Below are positions 31,076 through 39,740 of a stretch of 64,000 nucleotides of DNA, one piece after another. This DNA is from Pseudomonas sp. Irchel 3H7 (GTDB taxonomy: Bacteria; Pseudomonadota; Gammaproteobacteria; Pseudomonadales; Pseudomonadaceae). The notes beneath the pieces were generated by a model. The model did no database searches and was not told the DNA's origin. It worked only from the letters and a program-made list of their open reading frames with translations. The translations under genes and the position numbers were made by a program. Position 1 is the stretch's first letter. The number at the start of each line of letters is the position of its first letter. Where the stretch lies: NCBI RefSeq assembly GCF_900187605.1, contig NZ_FYEA01000005.1:186001-250000 (forward strand), given 5' to 3'.

Positions 31076-31128
31076 ATCAAGATCAAGATCAAGATCAAGA
31101 TCAAGATCAAGATCAAGATCAAGATCAA
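31075..31128. repeat. Tandem hexanucleotide repeat, GATCAA x 9
   Basis: Nine exact copies of GATCAA start on the last base of the mdcR TAG stop codon and run without interruption; the array is followed by a partial GA. Because the unit is 6 bp and lies after the stop, changes in copy number would not alter MdcR. Confidence 0.97.
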
Positions 31129-31134
31129 GAGCTA

Positions 31135-31297
31135 CCCCCTCACCCCAGCCCTCTCCCCCAAGGGGTAGAGGGGGAAAGGGAGCAGATCTCCATGGTTTCA
31201 AGGCCTGAGTTCCACTCAGAAATTTCAGGTCGATGTATAACGCCAAAACAACGCGGTCAGTCCCCTCTCCCTCCGGGAGAGGGCTAGGGTGAGGGGC
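31135..31297. repeat. Composite intergenic element, copy C
   Basis: Left end CCCCTCACCCCAGCCCTCTCC with hairpin CCCCAAGGGG, inner signature TTTCAGGTCGATGTATAACG at 31223, and right end GGGAGAGGGCTAGGGTGAGG. It lies between convergent mdcR and madM, right after the GATCAA array. Confidence 0.9.
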
Positions 31298-31306
31298 TTT
31301 TGATCT

Positions 31307-32071
31307 TCAGCCCACAATCCCGCGAACAATGAAGAACAACAGCGATGGCCCCAGCAAGCACCCAAGCCCGGTGTGGAACGTCGCCGTCAACGCCCCATAA
31401 GGCACCAACCGCCGATCCGTCGCCGCCAACCCAGCTGTAACGCCGCTGACAGTCCCGGCCAACCCACCAAACACCATCGCCGAACGCGGGTTATCCAGGC
31501 CCATCCAGCGCGCCGCGACCGGCGTGCCGACCATCACCAGAATCGCCTTGATCAACCCGGTGGCAATCGACAGCGCCATCACATCCGAGGTCGCGCCAAT
31601 CGCCGCGCCAGTCACCGGCCCGACGATGTAAGTCACCGCCCCGGCGCCGATGGTGGTCATGCTCACCGCATCGCGATAACCGAACGCCCAGGCCATGCAC
31701 GCGCCGACAATGAACGGCAAAATCGTGCCCAGCAGCAGCGCAATCACACCAATCAACCCAGCCTTCTTCGCCTCGGTCGCCTGCACTTCAAACGCTGTGG
31801 CCACAATCGCAAAATCACGCAGCATCGCCCCGCCCATCAGGCCTATACCAGAGAACAACGTCAGATCCGCTAGCCCCTTCTGCCCACCGGTCATGGTGCC
31901 GCCGACCCACGCCAAAACCAGACCTATAACGATGGCAATCGCCGAGCCGTGAATGCGTCCGAACGTCAGGCGTTTGGACAGAACCACCGACACCCACATG
32001 ATCACGCCGACAAAAGCGAATGCAGTGACCAGCCCATTGTGTTCCAGACCTTTCTCGATGAGATCCCACAT
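31307..32071 (-). CDS. madM: Malonate transporter subunit MadM
   Basis: A 254-residue membrane protein with about eight helices. Together with MadL it forms a Na+-dependent malonate importer. Sequence such as FGRIHGSAIAIVIGLVLAWVGG and LIKAILVMVGTPVAARWMGL fits the MadM family, and position directly after madL at the end of the mdc genes settles the call. In some other genomes a single MdcF carrier takes this place. Confidence 0.92.
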   Translation of the reverse strand: MWDLIEKGLEHNGLVTAFAFVGVIMWVSVVLSKRLTFGRIHGSAIAIVIGLVLAWVGGTMTGGQKGLADLTLFSGIGLMGGAMLRDFAIVATAFEVQATEAKKAGLIGVIALLLGTILPFIVGACMAWAFGYRDAVSMTTIGAGAVTYIVGPVTGAAIGATSDVMALSIATGLIKAILVMVGTPVAARWMGLDNPRSAMVFGGLAGTVSGVTAGLAATDRRLVPYGALTATFHTGLGCLLGPSLLFFIVRGIVG

Positions 32072-32072
32072 A

Positions 32073-32489
32073 TCAGCGGCCTCCTACTGGCGTGCCGACC
32101 GGGGAGATTTCCGCCGATTCATCAGGCAATGGCTCGCCTTTATGCGTGCGGCTGATCAAGGCAATCGTGCAACCACAGACCACCACCGAACCAATCGCCG
32201 CCAGCACCGCCACCGGGCCACCATGCAGCGCAGTGACAACGTTCTGTTGCGCGGCCATCGCCACCACCACAGGAATGTACATGGCGCCCCAGAAGCCGAC
32301 GCCCATCTCGCATTCCTTGGTCATGCCGCCGCGCTTCTGCATCCACAACCGCGCGCAAATCAACAGGATCATGGCGATGCCGACCCCGCCGACATTGGAT
32401 TTGACGCCCAACAACACGCCGAGCATGTCACCCATGATCACCCCTGCCAGCGTACAGATCGCGAGCAGCGCCACACCGTAAATAATCAT
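32073..32489 (-). CDS. madL: Malonate transporter subunit MadL
   Basis: A 138-residue membrane protein with four helices; partner of MadM. It begins MIIYGVALLAICTLAGVIMGDMLG. The ATG at 32489 has GAGG 9 nt upstream and is preferred over an in-frame TTG at 32504. One base separates its stop from the madM start, so the two are translationally linked. A 65-bp gap separates it from mdcH. Confidence 0.92.
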   Translation of the reverse strand: MIIYGVALLAICTLAGVIMGDMLGVLLGVKSNVGGVGIAMILLICARLWMQKRGGMTKECEMGVGFWGAMYIPVVVAMAAQQNVVTALHGGPVAVLAAIGSVVVCGCTIALISRTHKGEPLPDESAEISPVGTPVGGR

Positions 32490-32554
32490 TGTTGTAGTCC
32501 TCAAAGTGCATCGTCGAATGTTGTTTTTGTTGTTCGAAGCTTGAGTCGGCGGTT

Positions 32555-33475
32555 TTAGAGTTGGCGGCCACCCTCCTCTCGTAACAGCGCCTGCAAAGTG
32601 TCGAGGCGCGCACTGTCAAAGGCAGTCACGGTGCCTTGTTCGAACACCCGGCGCGCCAGCCCGGTCAGCACCGCACCGGGCGGCAGTTCGATCTGTAAAC
32701 GTACGCCACGCTCGTAGGCGCTTTGCACGGTGCCGCGCCAATCCACCACGCGGCACATGTTGAAGGCGAGGTCGTCGCGCAGCGCTTCTACTTTGGTCAC
32801 AGGACGCGCGCGGCTGCCGCTCAGGTAAGCGATTTTCGGGGTTTTCAGTTCAATCTTGGCGAAAGCTTCGGCGAGGGTTTGCGCCGGTTTTTCCAGCAGC
32901 GGACAGTGCGACGGCACACTCACCGCAAGACGTTTTGCCAACCCGGCGCCACGACTGCGCGCCAGTTCGGCCACCGCTTGCATGGCCTTGTCACTGCCGG
33001 CAATCACCACCTGATTGTCGGCGTTGATGTTGGCCAGATACACCGGCGAATCTTCGCTATGCACCTGCGCCAGCAACGTTTCGACTGTGGATAATTGCAG
33101 GCCGATGATCGCGGTCATGCCGTAGCCCTGTGGATAAGCCTGTTGCATCAGTTCGCCGCGCAGGCTGACCAGATGCAACGCATCGCTGAAGCTCAACGCC
33201 CCCGCAACCACTGCTGCCGGGTAAGCGCCGATGGACAAGCCGGCGACGTAATCCGCCGTCAGTCCGTCCTGCAACAACTGCCGCGAAGCAGCGACGCCGG
33301 CGATCAGCAGGCACAGCTGAACCGCCCTTGTCGTGCGCAACGCATCGCTGGAATCCAGCAACAAAACATATTCACCAAGCACATCACTGGCCTCGACCAA
33401 CGATTCCCGAGGCAAACGCTGCAGCATGCCCGCTTGCTGCGCACCCTGGCCGGGGAACACCAGCAGACTGCTCAC
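32555..33475 (-). CDS. mdcH: Malonate decarboxylase subunit epsilon (malonyl-CoA:ACP transacylase)
   Basis: A 306-residue FabD-like acyltransferase that primes the decarboxylase by loading malonyl onto the MdcC carrier. It has LLVFPGQGAQ at the start and the nucleophile S81 in GLSIGAY. I start it at GTG 33475, which overlaps the mdcG stop as GTGA and has GGAG 8 nt upstream; this also begins exactly at the conserved LLVFPGQG region. Confidence 0.92.
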   Translation of the reverse strand: MSSLLVFPGQGAQQAGMLQRLPRESLVEASDVLGEYVLLLDSSDALRTTRAVQLCLLIAGVAASRQLLQDGLTADYVAGLSIGAYPAAVVAGALSFSDALHLVSLRGELMQQAYPQGYGMTAIIGLQLSTVETLLAQVHSEDSPVYLANINADNQVVIAGSDKAMQAVAELARSRGAGLAKRLAVSVPSHCPLLEKPAQTLAEAFAKIELKTPKIAYLSGSRARPVTKVEALRDDLAFNMCRVVDWRGTVQSAYERGVRLQIELPPGAVLTGLARRVFEQGTVTAFDSARLDTLQALLREEGGRQL

Positions 33476-34089
33476 GCTGCCTGCTCCTGCGGGTTCCACG
33501 GGTCAGTCACCAAACAGGCCTGATACTCGTTTTTCAGCAGCACGCGTGCCGATCCGCTGGCCCACTCGCGCAATGCGACCGCACCGAACGGCGTCTGCAA
33601 CTGCATGTCGATCCGGCACTCGGCTTGATCAAAAATCTCTACGAATTTACGAGCCTGATTACGCGTGATCAGTTGTGGTGTACGCAGAATCAGATCGAGA
33701 TCGCTGGCCGCGTGCATCGCGATAAAACCACTGGCCAATTCAAACCCGACACTGCCGCTGACACCCCAGACCCAACCGCAGTCATCGAGCATCGGCCGCA
33801 GTTGTTTGAGCGCGTGTATGACCGGCAGATCGCGCTCGCACTCAACATGACAAAGCGCTTCGGGACTGACCCGACAGGCAATCGAATCAACCGCCATAAA
33901 CGCCGCCAACCGCTGCTCGCGCAACACACCGCGCACGCCGACCGCGATAGAACCCTCATCGCTCAACGCGCGCCGTACCACCACCGGTTGCCCGGCGGCC
34001 AGCGACTCGACTGCCCACAACGGCGCATCCGCCGGCAACTGCGCCGGGGTCATGCCCCAGAGCAGATCGTGGGCCAGAGGCGTGTTCAC
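33472..34089 (-). CDS. mdcG: Malonate decarboxylase holo-ACP synthase (phosphoribosyl-dephospho-CoA transferase)
   Basis: A 205-residue nucleotidyltransferase-like enzyme that attaches the phosphoribosyl-dephospho-CoA cofactor to MdcC. The catalytic pattern GSVGFELASGF followed by ASDLDLIL is visible near 115-135. The start is a GTG pair (34092 or 34089); I use 34089 because it overlaps the mdcE stop as GTGA, as elsewhere in the operon. Either choice changes the protein by one residue. Confidence 0.9.
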   Translation of the reverse strand: MNTPLAHDLLWGMTPAQLPADAPLWAVESLAAGQPVVVRRALSDEGSIAVGVRGVLREQRLAAFMAVDSIACRVSPEALCHVECERDLPVIHALKQLRPMLDDCGWVWGVSGSVGFELASGFIAMHAASDLDLILRTPQLITRNQARKFVEIFDQAECRIDMQLQTPFGAVALREWASGSARVLLKNEYQACLVTDPWNPQEQAA

Positions 34090-34871
34090 CACTGCGCCCT
34101 CAACAGTTCGCGCACTTTGCTGGAAGCCGCACGATTTTTCGCGCCGAGACGATTGCTCAGATCAGTGCTGACGACATCGCCGATGGCTTGCTTCAGGCAC
34201 TCGTTAACGCTCGAAAGATCATCCGCCGTCGGCTGCTCAATCTGTTGCACCGACAGGGTTTCCCAGAGCAAACCGAGGCTCGCATAACTGTCGATGTCAT
34301 AAGCCATCGGCGGCACACTGGCGGCCAGCGCTTCCAGCTCTTCAACACTGCGCAACGTCACTCGCGCCGCCGAAGCCTTGCCCATCGCATGCACCATCAC
34401 GCCGGGATCGCGCAGCGCAATCAAACGGTTGGCCTGATAACCATGAGCGAGAAACGCCCCGGACATCGCCTTACCGACCAGCAACGCAATCACTGGATGC
34501 CCGGCCAACCGCGCACGGGCATAACTGTCTGCCGCACCGGCCAGCGCCTGATGAATGCCAAGTGCTTCTTCGCGACGACCGTAGGCCTGGCTCGGCACAT
34601 CGACGATGGCGATGATCGGGCGCTTTTGCGCTTTATCACGATCAGCAGTGATCACGTCATCCACAGCCTTGGCCAGACCCCAGCCTTCGAGTAAACCGAC
34701 TTCGCCATTGCGAGCACGCGGAAAACGATTGTCCGGGTCAGCGACCACAGCGATAAAACGTCCCAGCTCACCGTCAGCCACCTTCAACGAGGCCGGCAGC
34801 CCTTCAAAGCTTTTAGCGCCCGCGCTCAAGGCGTTGAACCAGTGCAAACCGCGCAGCGAATAACCGCTCAT
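34086..34871 (-). CDS. mdcE: Malonate decarboxylase gamma subunit
   Basis: A 261-residue carboxyltransferase-fold subunit that pairs with MdcD to decarboxylate malonyl-ACP to acetyl-ACP. IIAIVDVPSQAYGRREEALGIHQALAGAADSYA is the crotonase-like core, and VIALLVGKAMSGAFLAHGYQANRLIAL carries the oxyanion region. Its ATG overlaps the mdcD stop as ATGA. Confidence 0.95.
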   Translation of the reverse strand: MSGYSLRGLHWFNALSAGAKSFEGLPASLKVADGELGRFIAVVADPDNRFPRARNGEVGLLEGWGLAKAVDDVITADRDKAQKRPIIAIVDVPSQAYGRREEALGIHQALAGAADSYARARLAGHPVIALLVGKAMSGAFLAHGYQANRLIALRDPGVMVHAMGKASAARVTLRSVEELEALAASVPPMAYDIDSYASLGLLWETLSVQQIEQPTADDLSSVNECLKQAIGDVVSTDLSNRLGAKNRAASSKVRELLRAQW

Positions 34872-35719
34872 GAGCGCTCTCCTTGATACAGATCGCGAAC
34901 CACCGACGGTTCGATTTGCGGGTCAGTGTTCAGACTGTCGAGACGCTGCAGAAACCATTCGGCACGTTGACTGCGCGGTTGCTTTGGCAAACCCTGCTGC
35001 AGTAATTCACCGACCTGCTGACGAATCTTCGCCACGTCATCGGCGACATACCGATCGACCAGACCACTGGCGAAACGCTGCTCGCCGCCGGTCAGGCTCC
35101 AAATGAAAGGCCGGTCGCGGGAGTCGTATTCCTCGATCCCGGCTTCCTGCTCGATCACCTGCGGGCCATTCAAGCCGAGGCGTGCTTCCTGAGTCACCAG
35201 CAAATAACTGCACAACGCCGCCGCAATCGACATACCACCGAAGCAACCGACACTGCCCGCAACCACACCGACCACCGGTTGGTATTGCTGCAAATCGACA
35301 ATCGCCGCATGAATATCAGCAATCGCCGCCAGCCCGAGGTTGGCTTCCTGCAGGCGCACACCCCCGGTTTCCAGCAACAACACCGCCCGAGTCGGGATAC
35401 CTTTGCGGTTGTCTTCGGCGGCCAGTTCCAGCGCGCCGGCAATCTTCGCCCCGCCGACTTCGCCGAGGCTGCCGCCCTGAAACGCGCCTTCAATCGCGGC
35501 GATCACCACCGGCAAACCGTCGAGGCTGCCCTTGGCAATCACCACACCGTCATCGGCCTGCGGCACCACGCCCTGAAGTTCGAGCCACGGCGACATGACG
35601 CGTTGAAACGGGTCGAGCAGTTCGCGAAAACTGCCGGCATCGAGCAGGGCTTGCGCCCGTTGCCGCGCGCCGAGTTCGACGAAGCTGTGTTTGTTGAGCA
35701 ACGCTGCGCTGTCAGTCAT
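34868..35719 (-). CDS. mdcD: Malonate decarboxylase beta subunit
   Basis: A 283-residue carboxyltransferase-fold subunit (biotin-independent). Seen are FVELGARQRAQALLDAGSFRELLDPF, LLETGGVRLQEANLGL, VGCFGGMSIAAALCSYLLVT and GPQVIEQEAGIEEYDSRDR. The ATG at 35719 overlaps the mdcC end by 8 bp; the in-frame extension to 35884 runs through mdcC in another frame and is rejected. Confidence 0.95.
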   Translation of the reverse strand: MTDSAALLNKHSFVELGARQRAQALLDAGSFRELLDPFQRVMSPWLELQGVVPQADDGVVIAKGSLDGLPVVIAAIEGAFQGGSLGEVGGAKIAGALELAAEDNRKGIPTRAVLLLETGGVRLQEANLGLAAIADIHAAIVDLQQYQPVVGVVAGSVGCFGGMSIAAALCSYLLVTQEARLGLNGPQVIEQEAGIEEYDSRDRPFIWSLTGGEQRFASGLVDRYVADDVAKIRQQVGELLQQGLPKQPRSQRAEWFLQRLDSLNTDPQIEPSVVRDLYQGERS

Positions 35720-36011
35720 GGCCGATCTCCTCGAAACCTTGTTCCAGTCGCAAGCGCACCACCCCCGGCGTCGCGCCGAAATCGTGGATATCGATGGCCA
35801 TCGCCGGCGGCGTGGTGCCGTCGAACATCCGCGCAAACAGGTGCTGCCAGCGCAGTTGCGCGCCGTTGACCGAGGTCTGCACATTGATCGTCAGCTTGCC
35901 GGCCAGGCCCGGTTCGATCAGCACTTCCAGATCACCCGAGCCGACACAACCGACCAGCGCACGACCGCGTGGCGGCTGCCCAGCGGGGAATTCAAACGAT
36001 AGGGTTTCCAT
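35712..36011 (-). CDS. mdcC: Malonate decarboxylase acyl carrier subunit delta
   Basis: A 99-residue carrier protein. S25 in GCVGSGDLEVL is the expected attachment site of the phosphoribosyl-dephospho-CoA prosthetic group; the acetyl/malonyl thioester sits there during catalysis. Its ATG shares one base with the mdcB stop (TGATG). Confidence 0.95.
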   Translation of the reverse strand: METLSFEFPAGQPPRGRALVGCVGSGDLEVLIEPGLAGKLTINVQTSVNGAQLRWQHLFARMFDGTTPPAMAIDIHDFGATPGVVRLRLEQGFEEIGHD

Positions 36012-36883
36012 CAAAACGCTCCCTGAAGGATGCCGTCGCGCTCGATACGGTCGAGCAGCAGCGTGGCGGCGAGCAAGTCGGCGGCGCCACCGGGCGAGGC
36101 ATTCAATGCGATGAGTTGTTGATCGAGTTCGTGCAGGCGGCGGCGACCGCTGAGGCTTGCGCTGCCACCGGCGTCGAGCACCGCTTGCGCGCCGTTTTGC
36201 ATGGTTTGCAGCCCCTCTTCGCCAGCGCGGTAGAGCACGCAGGTGTCGGCCAGGTCAGTCATGATCGCGAGCAAGGCGTCGAGCCGGGCGTTCTGTTCGC
36301 CGTGGCCGTTGGCGCGGCTGCGTTTGAGTTGTGGCAGACCGCGTTGCAGCACCGAAGGGAAGCCGAGTTGCGCTTCTTCACGAGCGCCACGGGCGCCGTA
36401 ACGCAGGGCGACTTGGGCGCCGTGGCTCAGTGGTTTTGGTGCGTAGCGGTCATCTAGTAAGGCTAGGCGCGCGGCACGCAGGGATACCGCATTGGCGCTG
36501 GAAGATTGCGGTTCCAGTGCAGCGGCCGTCACCAACAGACCCAAGGCCCAGATCGCCCCGCGATGGGTGTTCACACCGTTGGTGGTCGCGAGCATCGATT
36601 GCTCACCTTCACGACCAATCCGGCCAATCGCTTCGCGTAACGTTGAATCGACTTCGCCGATTGCAACCGCCGCTTCGGCCATCTCTTTGAACGCCGGCCA
36701 CAACGACAGCGCCGAAGCGTGCATCAGGCCCAGGTGCAAATCGATGTGCGCGCCATTGCCGCGACGGTCGACCAGCGCCGGTTTCGGCGACAGATCGGCT
36801 TCGTCGATCAGCGCGTCCACCGCCAGATCGGCCAATCGGTCCGCCAGAGAAAGCGGTTTCGCTTGCAGATTAAATGCGTGCAT
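36011..36883 (-). CDS. mdcB: Triphosphoribosyl-dephospho-CoA synthase
   Basis: A 290-residue CitG-family enzyme making the cofactor precursor from dephospho-CoA and ATP. Typical features are [22 protein letters not shown] (Pro-Gly-Leu-Val-like entry motif), [12 protein letters not shown] and [14 protein letters not shown]. The ATG at 36883 has AGGAG 8 nt upstream and overlaps the mdcA stop by one base (TAATG). An extension to 36931 would overlap mdcA further. Confidence 0.94.
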   Translation of the reverse strand: MHAFNLQAKPLSLADRLADLAVDALIDEADLSPKPALVDRRGNGAHIDLHLGLMHASALSLWPAFKEMAEAAVAIGEVDSTLREAIGRIGREGEQSMLATTNGVNTHRGAIWALGLLVTAAALEPQSSSANAVSLRAARLALLDDRYAPKPLSHGAQVALRYGARGAREEAQLGFPSVLQRGLPQLKRSRANGHGEQNARLDALLAIMTDLADTCVLYRAGEEGLQTMQNGAQAVLDAGGSASLSGRRRLHELDQQLIALNASPGGAADLLAATLLLDRIERDGILQGAF

Positions 36884-38553
36884 TACCAGCTCCTGAATTT
36901 CGCGGGCGGGTTGTACAAACCGCCGGACCACTCGACCAGATCGGCCACGCTCTTCGCCGCGAGCAGTTCGCGGGTGGCGTCGGTACGGCGGATGCCGAGA
37001 TCTTCGGGCAAGGCGATCAGGCCTTCGCGGCGCATACGCTCGGTGTCTTTCGGGTTGTGGCGCAGGCCGATGGCGGTGACGCCCGCAACGGCGGCGATCA
37101 TTGCCTGGCGCTCTTCCAGCGAGCGCGCCTTGTACAGGTAGGCGATGCCTTCTTCGGTGAGCAAGTGGGTGACGTCGTCGCCGTAAATCATGATCGGCGC
37201 CAGCGGCATGCCGCTTTTCTTCGCCACCTCGACCGCGTCGAGGGTTTCGACGAAGGTCGGTTTGCCGCCCTCCTGGAAGGTCTCGACCATTTGCACCACG
37301 AGTTTCTTGCCACGTTCGAGCATCGGTTGCTGCGCATCGTCATGACGCATATCGAGCCACGCCGGGGTGCCGTGACGGCGACCGCGCGGGTCGTGGCCCA
37401 TGTTCGGCGCGCCACCGAAACCGGCGAGGCGGCCACGGGTCACGGTCGAGGAATGGCCATCGCCATCGACCTGCAACGTCGCGCCGATAAACAGATCCAC
37501 CGCGTATTGCCCGGCGAGTTGGCAGAACATCCGGTTGGAACGCAGCGAGCCGTCGCGACCGGTGAAGAACACGTCGGGCCGCGCGGCGATGTAGTTTTCC
37601 ATGCCCAGTTCGGTGCCGAAGCAATGCACGCTTTCGACCCAACCGCTTTCAATCGCCGGGATCAGCGTCGGATGCGGGTTGAGCGTCCAGTTGCGGCAGA
37701 TTTTGCCTTTGAGGCCGAGGGATTCGCCGTAGGTCGGCAGGATCAGCTCAATGGCAGCGGTGTTAAAACCGATGCCGTGGTTGAGCGACTGCACGTTGTG
37801 TTTTTCGTAGATCCCGCGAATCGCCATCATCGCCATCAACACGTGCACAGGCTTGATGTGGCGCGGGTCACGGGTGAACAGCGGTTCGATGTAGAACGGC
37901 TTGTCCGCCACCACGACGAAATCGACCCACGACGCCGGGATGTCCACGCGGGGCAGCTCGCTGACGTCGTCGACCAACTGGTTGACCTGGACGACGACGA
38001 TGCCGTCGCTGAACGCCGCCGGTTCGATCAGTGCCGGGGTGTCTTCGGTACTGGGGCCGGTGTAGATGTTACCGGCGCGGTCGGCCATGAACCCGGCCGA
38101 GAGCACGACGTTGGGGATCAGGTCCACCACCAGCCGGGCGTAGAGTTCGATGTAGGTGTGGATCGCGCCGACTTCCAGCAAGCCGTCTTCAAGCAACTGG
38201 CTGATGCGCAAGCTCTGGGTGCCGGCGAAGGAGAAATCCAGCTTGCGGGCGATGCCGCGTTCGAACAGATCAAGGTGCTCGGAGCGGCCGACGCTGGGCA
38301 TGATCATGTGCAGGTCGTGGAGCTTTTCCGGGTCGGCTTTGGCCAGCGAGCGCGAGAGGAAATCCGCCTGCTTCTGGTTGTTACCCTCCAGCACTACACG
38401 GTCACCGGGATGGATCAGCGCTTCGAGCGCGGCGACGATCTTGTCGGTGGGCAACACCACACCGTCGGCCAGCCCGCGCACCTTGTCGAGGCGGCGCTGC
38501 TTCTCATCGCGCCGCCGCGTCCAGCGCGAGTCGGGGGAAATTGTTGTTGTCAT
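36883..38553 (-). CDS. mdcA: Malonate decarboxylase alpha subunit (acetyl-ACP:malonate ACP transferase)
   Basis: A 556-residue CoA-transferase-like subunit exchanging acetyl for malonyl on the MdcC thioester. Blocks such as [47 protein letters not shown] and [20 protein letters not shown] are family-typical. First gene of mdcABCDEGH-madLM. The ATG at 38553 has GGAG 6 nt upstream; a GTG two codons earlier is the alternative. A 15-bp palindrome lies 82 bp upstream. Confidence 0.95.
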   Translation of the reverse strand: MTTTISPDSRWTRRRDEKQRRLDKVRGLADGVVLPTDKIVAALEALIHPGDRVVLEGNNQKQADFLSRSLAKADPEKLHDLHMIMPSVGRSEHLDLFERGIARKLDFSFAGTQSLRISQLLEDGLLEVGAIHTYIELYARLVVDLIPNVVLSAGFMADRAGNIYTGPSTEDTPALIEPAAFSDGIVVVQVNQLVDDVSELPRVDIPASWVDFVVVADKPFYIEPLFTRDPRHIKPVHVLMAMMAIRGIYEKHNVQSLNHGIGFNTAAIELILPTYGESLGLKGKICRNWTLNPHPTLIPAIESGWVESVHCFGTELGMENYIAARPDVFFTGRDGSLRSNRMFCQLAGQYAVDLFIGATLQVDGDGHSSTVTRGRLAGFGGAPNMGHDPRGRRHGTPAWLDMRHDDAQQPMLERGKKLVVQMVETFQEGGKPTFVETLDAVEVAKKSGMPLAPIMIYGDDVTHLLTEEGIAYLYKARSLEERQAMIAAVAGVTAIGLRHNPKDTERMRREGLIALPEDLGIRRTDATRELLAAKSVADLVEWSGGLYNPPAKFRSW

Positions 38554-38634
38554 GCTCACTCCACGGGGTTCGCTGTCGTGGAGCTAAGGTAGGCGTGTGG
38601 GGTGGGGGCATCAATCAAGCGCAGAGGTGAATCA

Positions 38635-38649
38635 TTACGCTGAGCGTAA
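38635..38649 (-). promoter_or_regulatory. Candidate MdcR operator upstream of mdcA
   Basis: TTACGC-TGA-GCGTAA is a perfect 6-bp inverted repeat with a 3-bp centre, 82 bp upstream of the mdcA start. It contains the LysR-type pattern T-N11-A. Position and symmetry fit an activator-binding site for MdcR; binding is inferred. Confidence 0.6.
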
Positions 38650-38660
38650 CGATCAAGAGC

Positions 38661-38864
38661 ACCCTCACCCTAGCCCTCTCCCGGAGGGAGAGGGGACCGA
38701 TTGGGGGATATTCGGGAATTGCGCCGACCTGGGAATGTTGTACTGAATCCAGAATTTACCAGGTTCACCAGATCCATAATCGACTCGGTTTTTCAGGTCG
38801 ATGTATGACGCCAGACACCTCGGTCGGCCCCCTCTCCCTACGGGAGAGGGCTGGGGTGAGGGTC
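38661..38864. repeat. Composite intergenic element, copy D (longest)
   Basis: Left end CCCTCACCCTAGCCCTCTCC with its own short hairpin, inner signature TTTCAGGTCGATGTATGACG near 38791, right end GGGAGAGGGCTGGGGTGAGG. It is about 40 bp longer in the middle than copies B, C and E. Confidence 0.9.
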
Positions 38865-38874
38865 AGCTTTTAAG

Positions 38875-39240
38875 TCACTCCGTCGGCACCAACCTATCCA
38901 ACAAACGGTTAACAGCCATCTCCGCCACCATCACTACCTGCGCAATACCTTGCACAGTCTTGCGATGCGTACCTTCCACCATTGCCGCATGGTTGTTGAG
39001 CATAACCGTGGCCGAACCGAGGGTTTCACTGGCGTCGGCCAGCAGGGATTCGGTGTCGGCGTTGGGGTTGGCCATATACAACGTGTTGGGGGTGTAGGGC
39101 GTGGCCATCAGGTCGGCGTTGGTAGGGCCGAGATAATGGTCGAGGGCGCGTTCGGCGGCTTCGTGGAATTTCTTGGAGTCGGGGGATTCGTAGGGGGATG
39201 CGGGATCTGTGTGCGGGGGGTTAGGCGTAGGTTTAATCAT
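38875..39240 (-). CDS. Small DUF6124-type protein
   Basis: A 121-residue cytoplasmic protein with no signal or membrane segment. It has a Pro-rich, hydrophilic N-terminus (IKPTPNPPHTDPASPYE), then a mainly helical region with TESLLADASETLGSATVMLNN and a C-terminal helix ending VNRLLDRLVPTE. It looks like the Pseudomonas-specific DUF6124 group, which often occurs in several copies per genome; that name is from memory and function is unknown. Its SD (GGAAC, ending 6 nt before the ATG) is inside a hairpin, and a long structured leader lies upstream. Confidence 0.75.
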   Translation of the reverse strand: MIKPTPNPPHTDPASPYESPDSKKFHEAAERALDHYLGPTNADLMATPYTPNTLYMANPNADTESLLADASETLGSATVMLNNHAAMVEGTHRKTVQGIAQVVMVAEMAVNRLLDRLVPTE

Positions 39241-39470
39241 CTTCAGGTTCCGAAATAAAGCTGGAACCGCTTCTCTGCTAAAAGAAGGGGTGGCAGCTGA
39301 ACGCAGGTTAGCAGACCGGGGAACCTAAGGAAGCCGGCGCGCCGAAGCGCCCTGCGCACAGCCGCCATCGAGTGCAGGCTCTGAGCCTGACGATGATGTA
39401 TGTGCACCCTTAGATTAACCACGGGCTGCTAAACCCGATCACTGGAAATCAGTGACGGAATCAAGTTACG
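39241..39470 (-). promoter_or_regulatory. Long structured leader of the DUF6124-type gene
   Basis: Read on the minus strand it contains: a TCACTG/CAGTGA hairpin (39439-39455); GGGTTTAGCAGCCC (39423-39436); a CAGGCTC/GAGCCTG palindrome (39375-39389); GGTCTGCTAACC (39306-39317); CTTCTTTTAGCAGAGAAG (about 39270-39287); and GGTTCC/GGAACC (39246-39268), whose second arm includes the ribosome-binding site. GGTCTGCTAACC can pair either with the upstream TTTAGCAG or with the downstream TTAGCAGA, so two folds exclude each other. This resembles a regulatory leader; no known riboswitch class is recognised. Confidence 0.6.
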
Positions 39471-39647
39471 CAGCATGCCAAAGGCGCACAAGCCGGCGGA
39501 TTCTGGTGCATGCGTAGGCAGCGGCGCAAGGATTTGTAGGCCAGGGAGCCGTAACACAGAGTGTCTTTAAACAACGGGGTTAAAGGGTGTTTATTGCACT
39601 GCAGAAATTGAGGATTTGCCTGTAAGAATTTGCTGGTGCTACTGGCC

Positions 39648-39740
39648 CCATCGCTGGCAAGCCAGCTCCCACAGTGTCCGAGTTGTATTCGAATTCTGTG
39701 AACCACACAAAACCCTGTGGGAGCTGGCTTGCCAGCGATG
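39648..39740. repeat. Paired REP, 'TTGCCAGCGAT' class
   Basis: ATCGCTGGCAAGCCAGCTCCC and the inverted GGGAGCTGGCTTGCCAGCGAT flank about 50 bp just past the chpC stop. Confidence 0.9.

Larger units (their letters stand above)
38554..38874. other. 321-bp gap: mdcA upstream region plus composite element
   Basis: The 107 bp next to mdcA hold the promoter and the TTACGC-TGA-GCGTAA palindrome (38635-38649). The remainder, from 38661, is the composite repeat element D up to the 3' end of the DUF6124-type gene. I see no ORF with a ribosome-binding site and no tRNA. Confidence 0.7.

Noticed and set aside
31075..31128. GATCAA array considered as a CRISPR-like array
   Set aside because: The units are 6 bp with no spacers; there are no cas genes in the window.
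30695..31246. Minus-strand ORF with a poly-(Leu-Asp) run
   Set aside because: The Leu-Asp run is only the translation of the GATCAA tandem repeat; the rest lies opposite mdcR and in the composite element.
39461..39706. 81-codon minus-strand ORF upstream of the DUF6124-type gene
   Set aside because: It begins inside a REP doublet, has no ribosome-binding site and shows no recognisable domain; the region is better explained as leader or promoter DNA.
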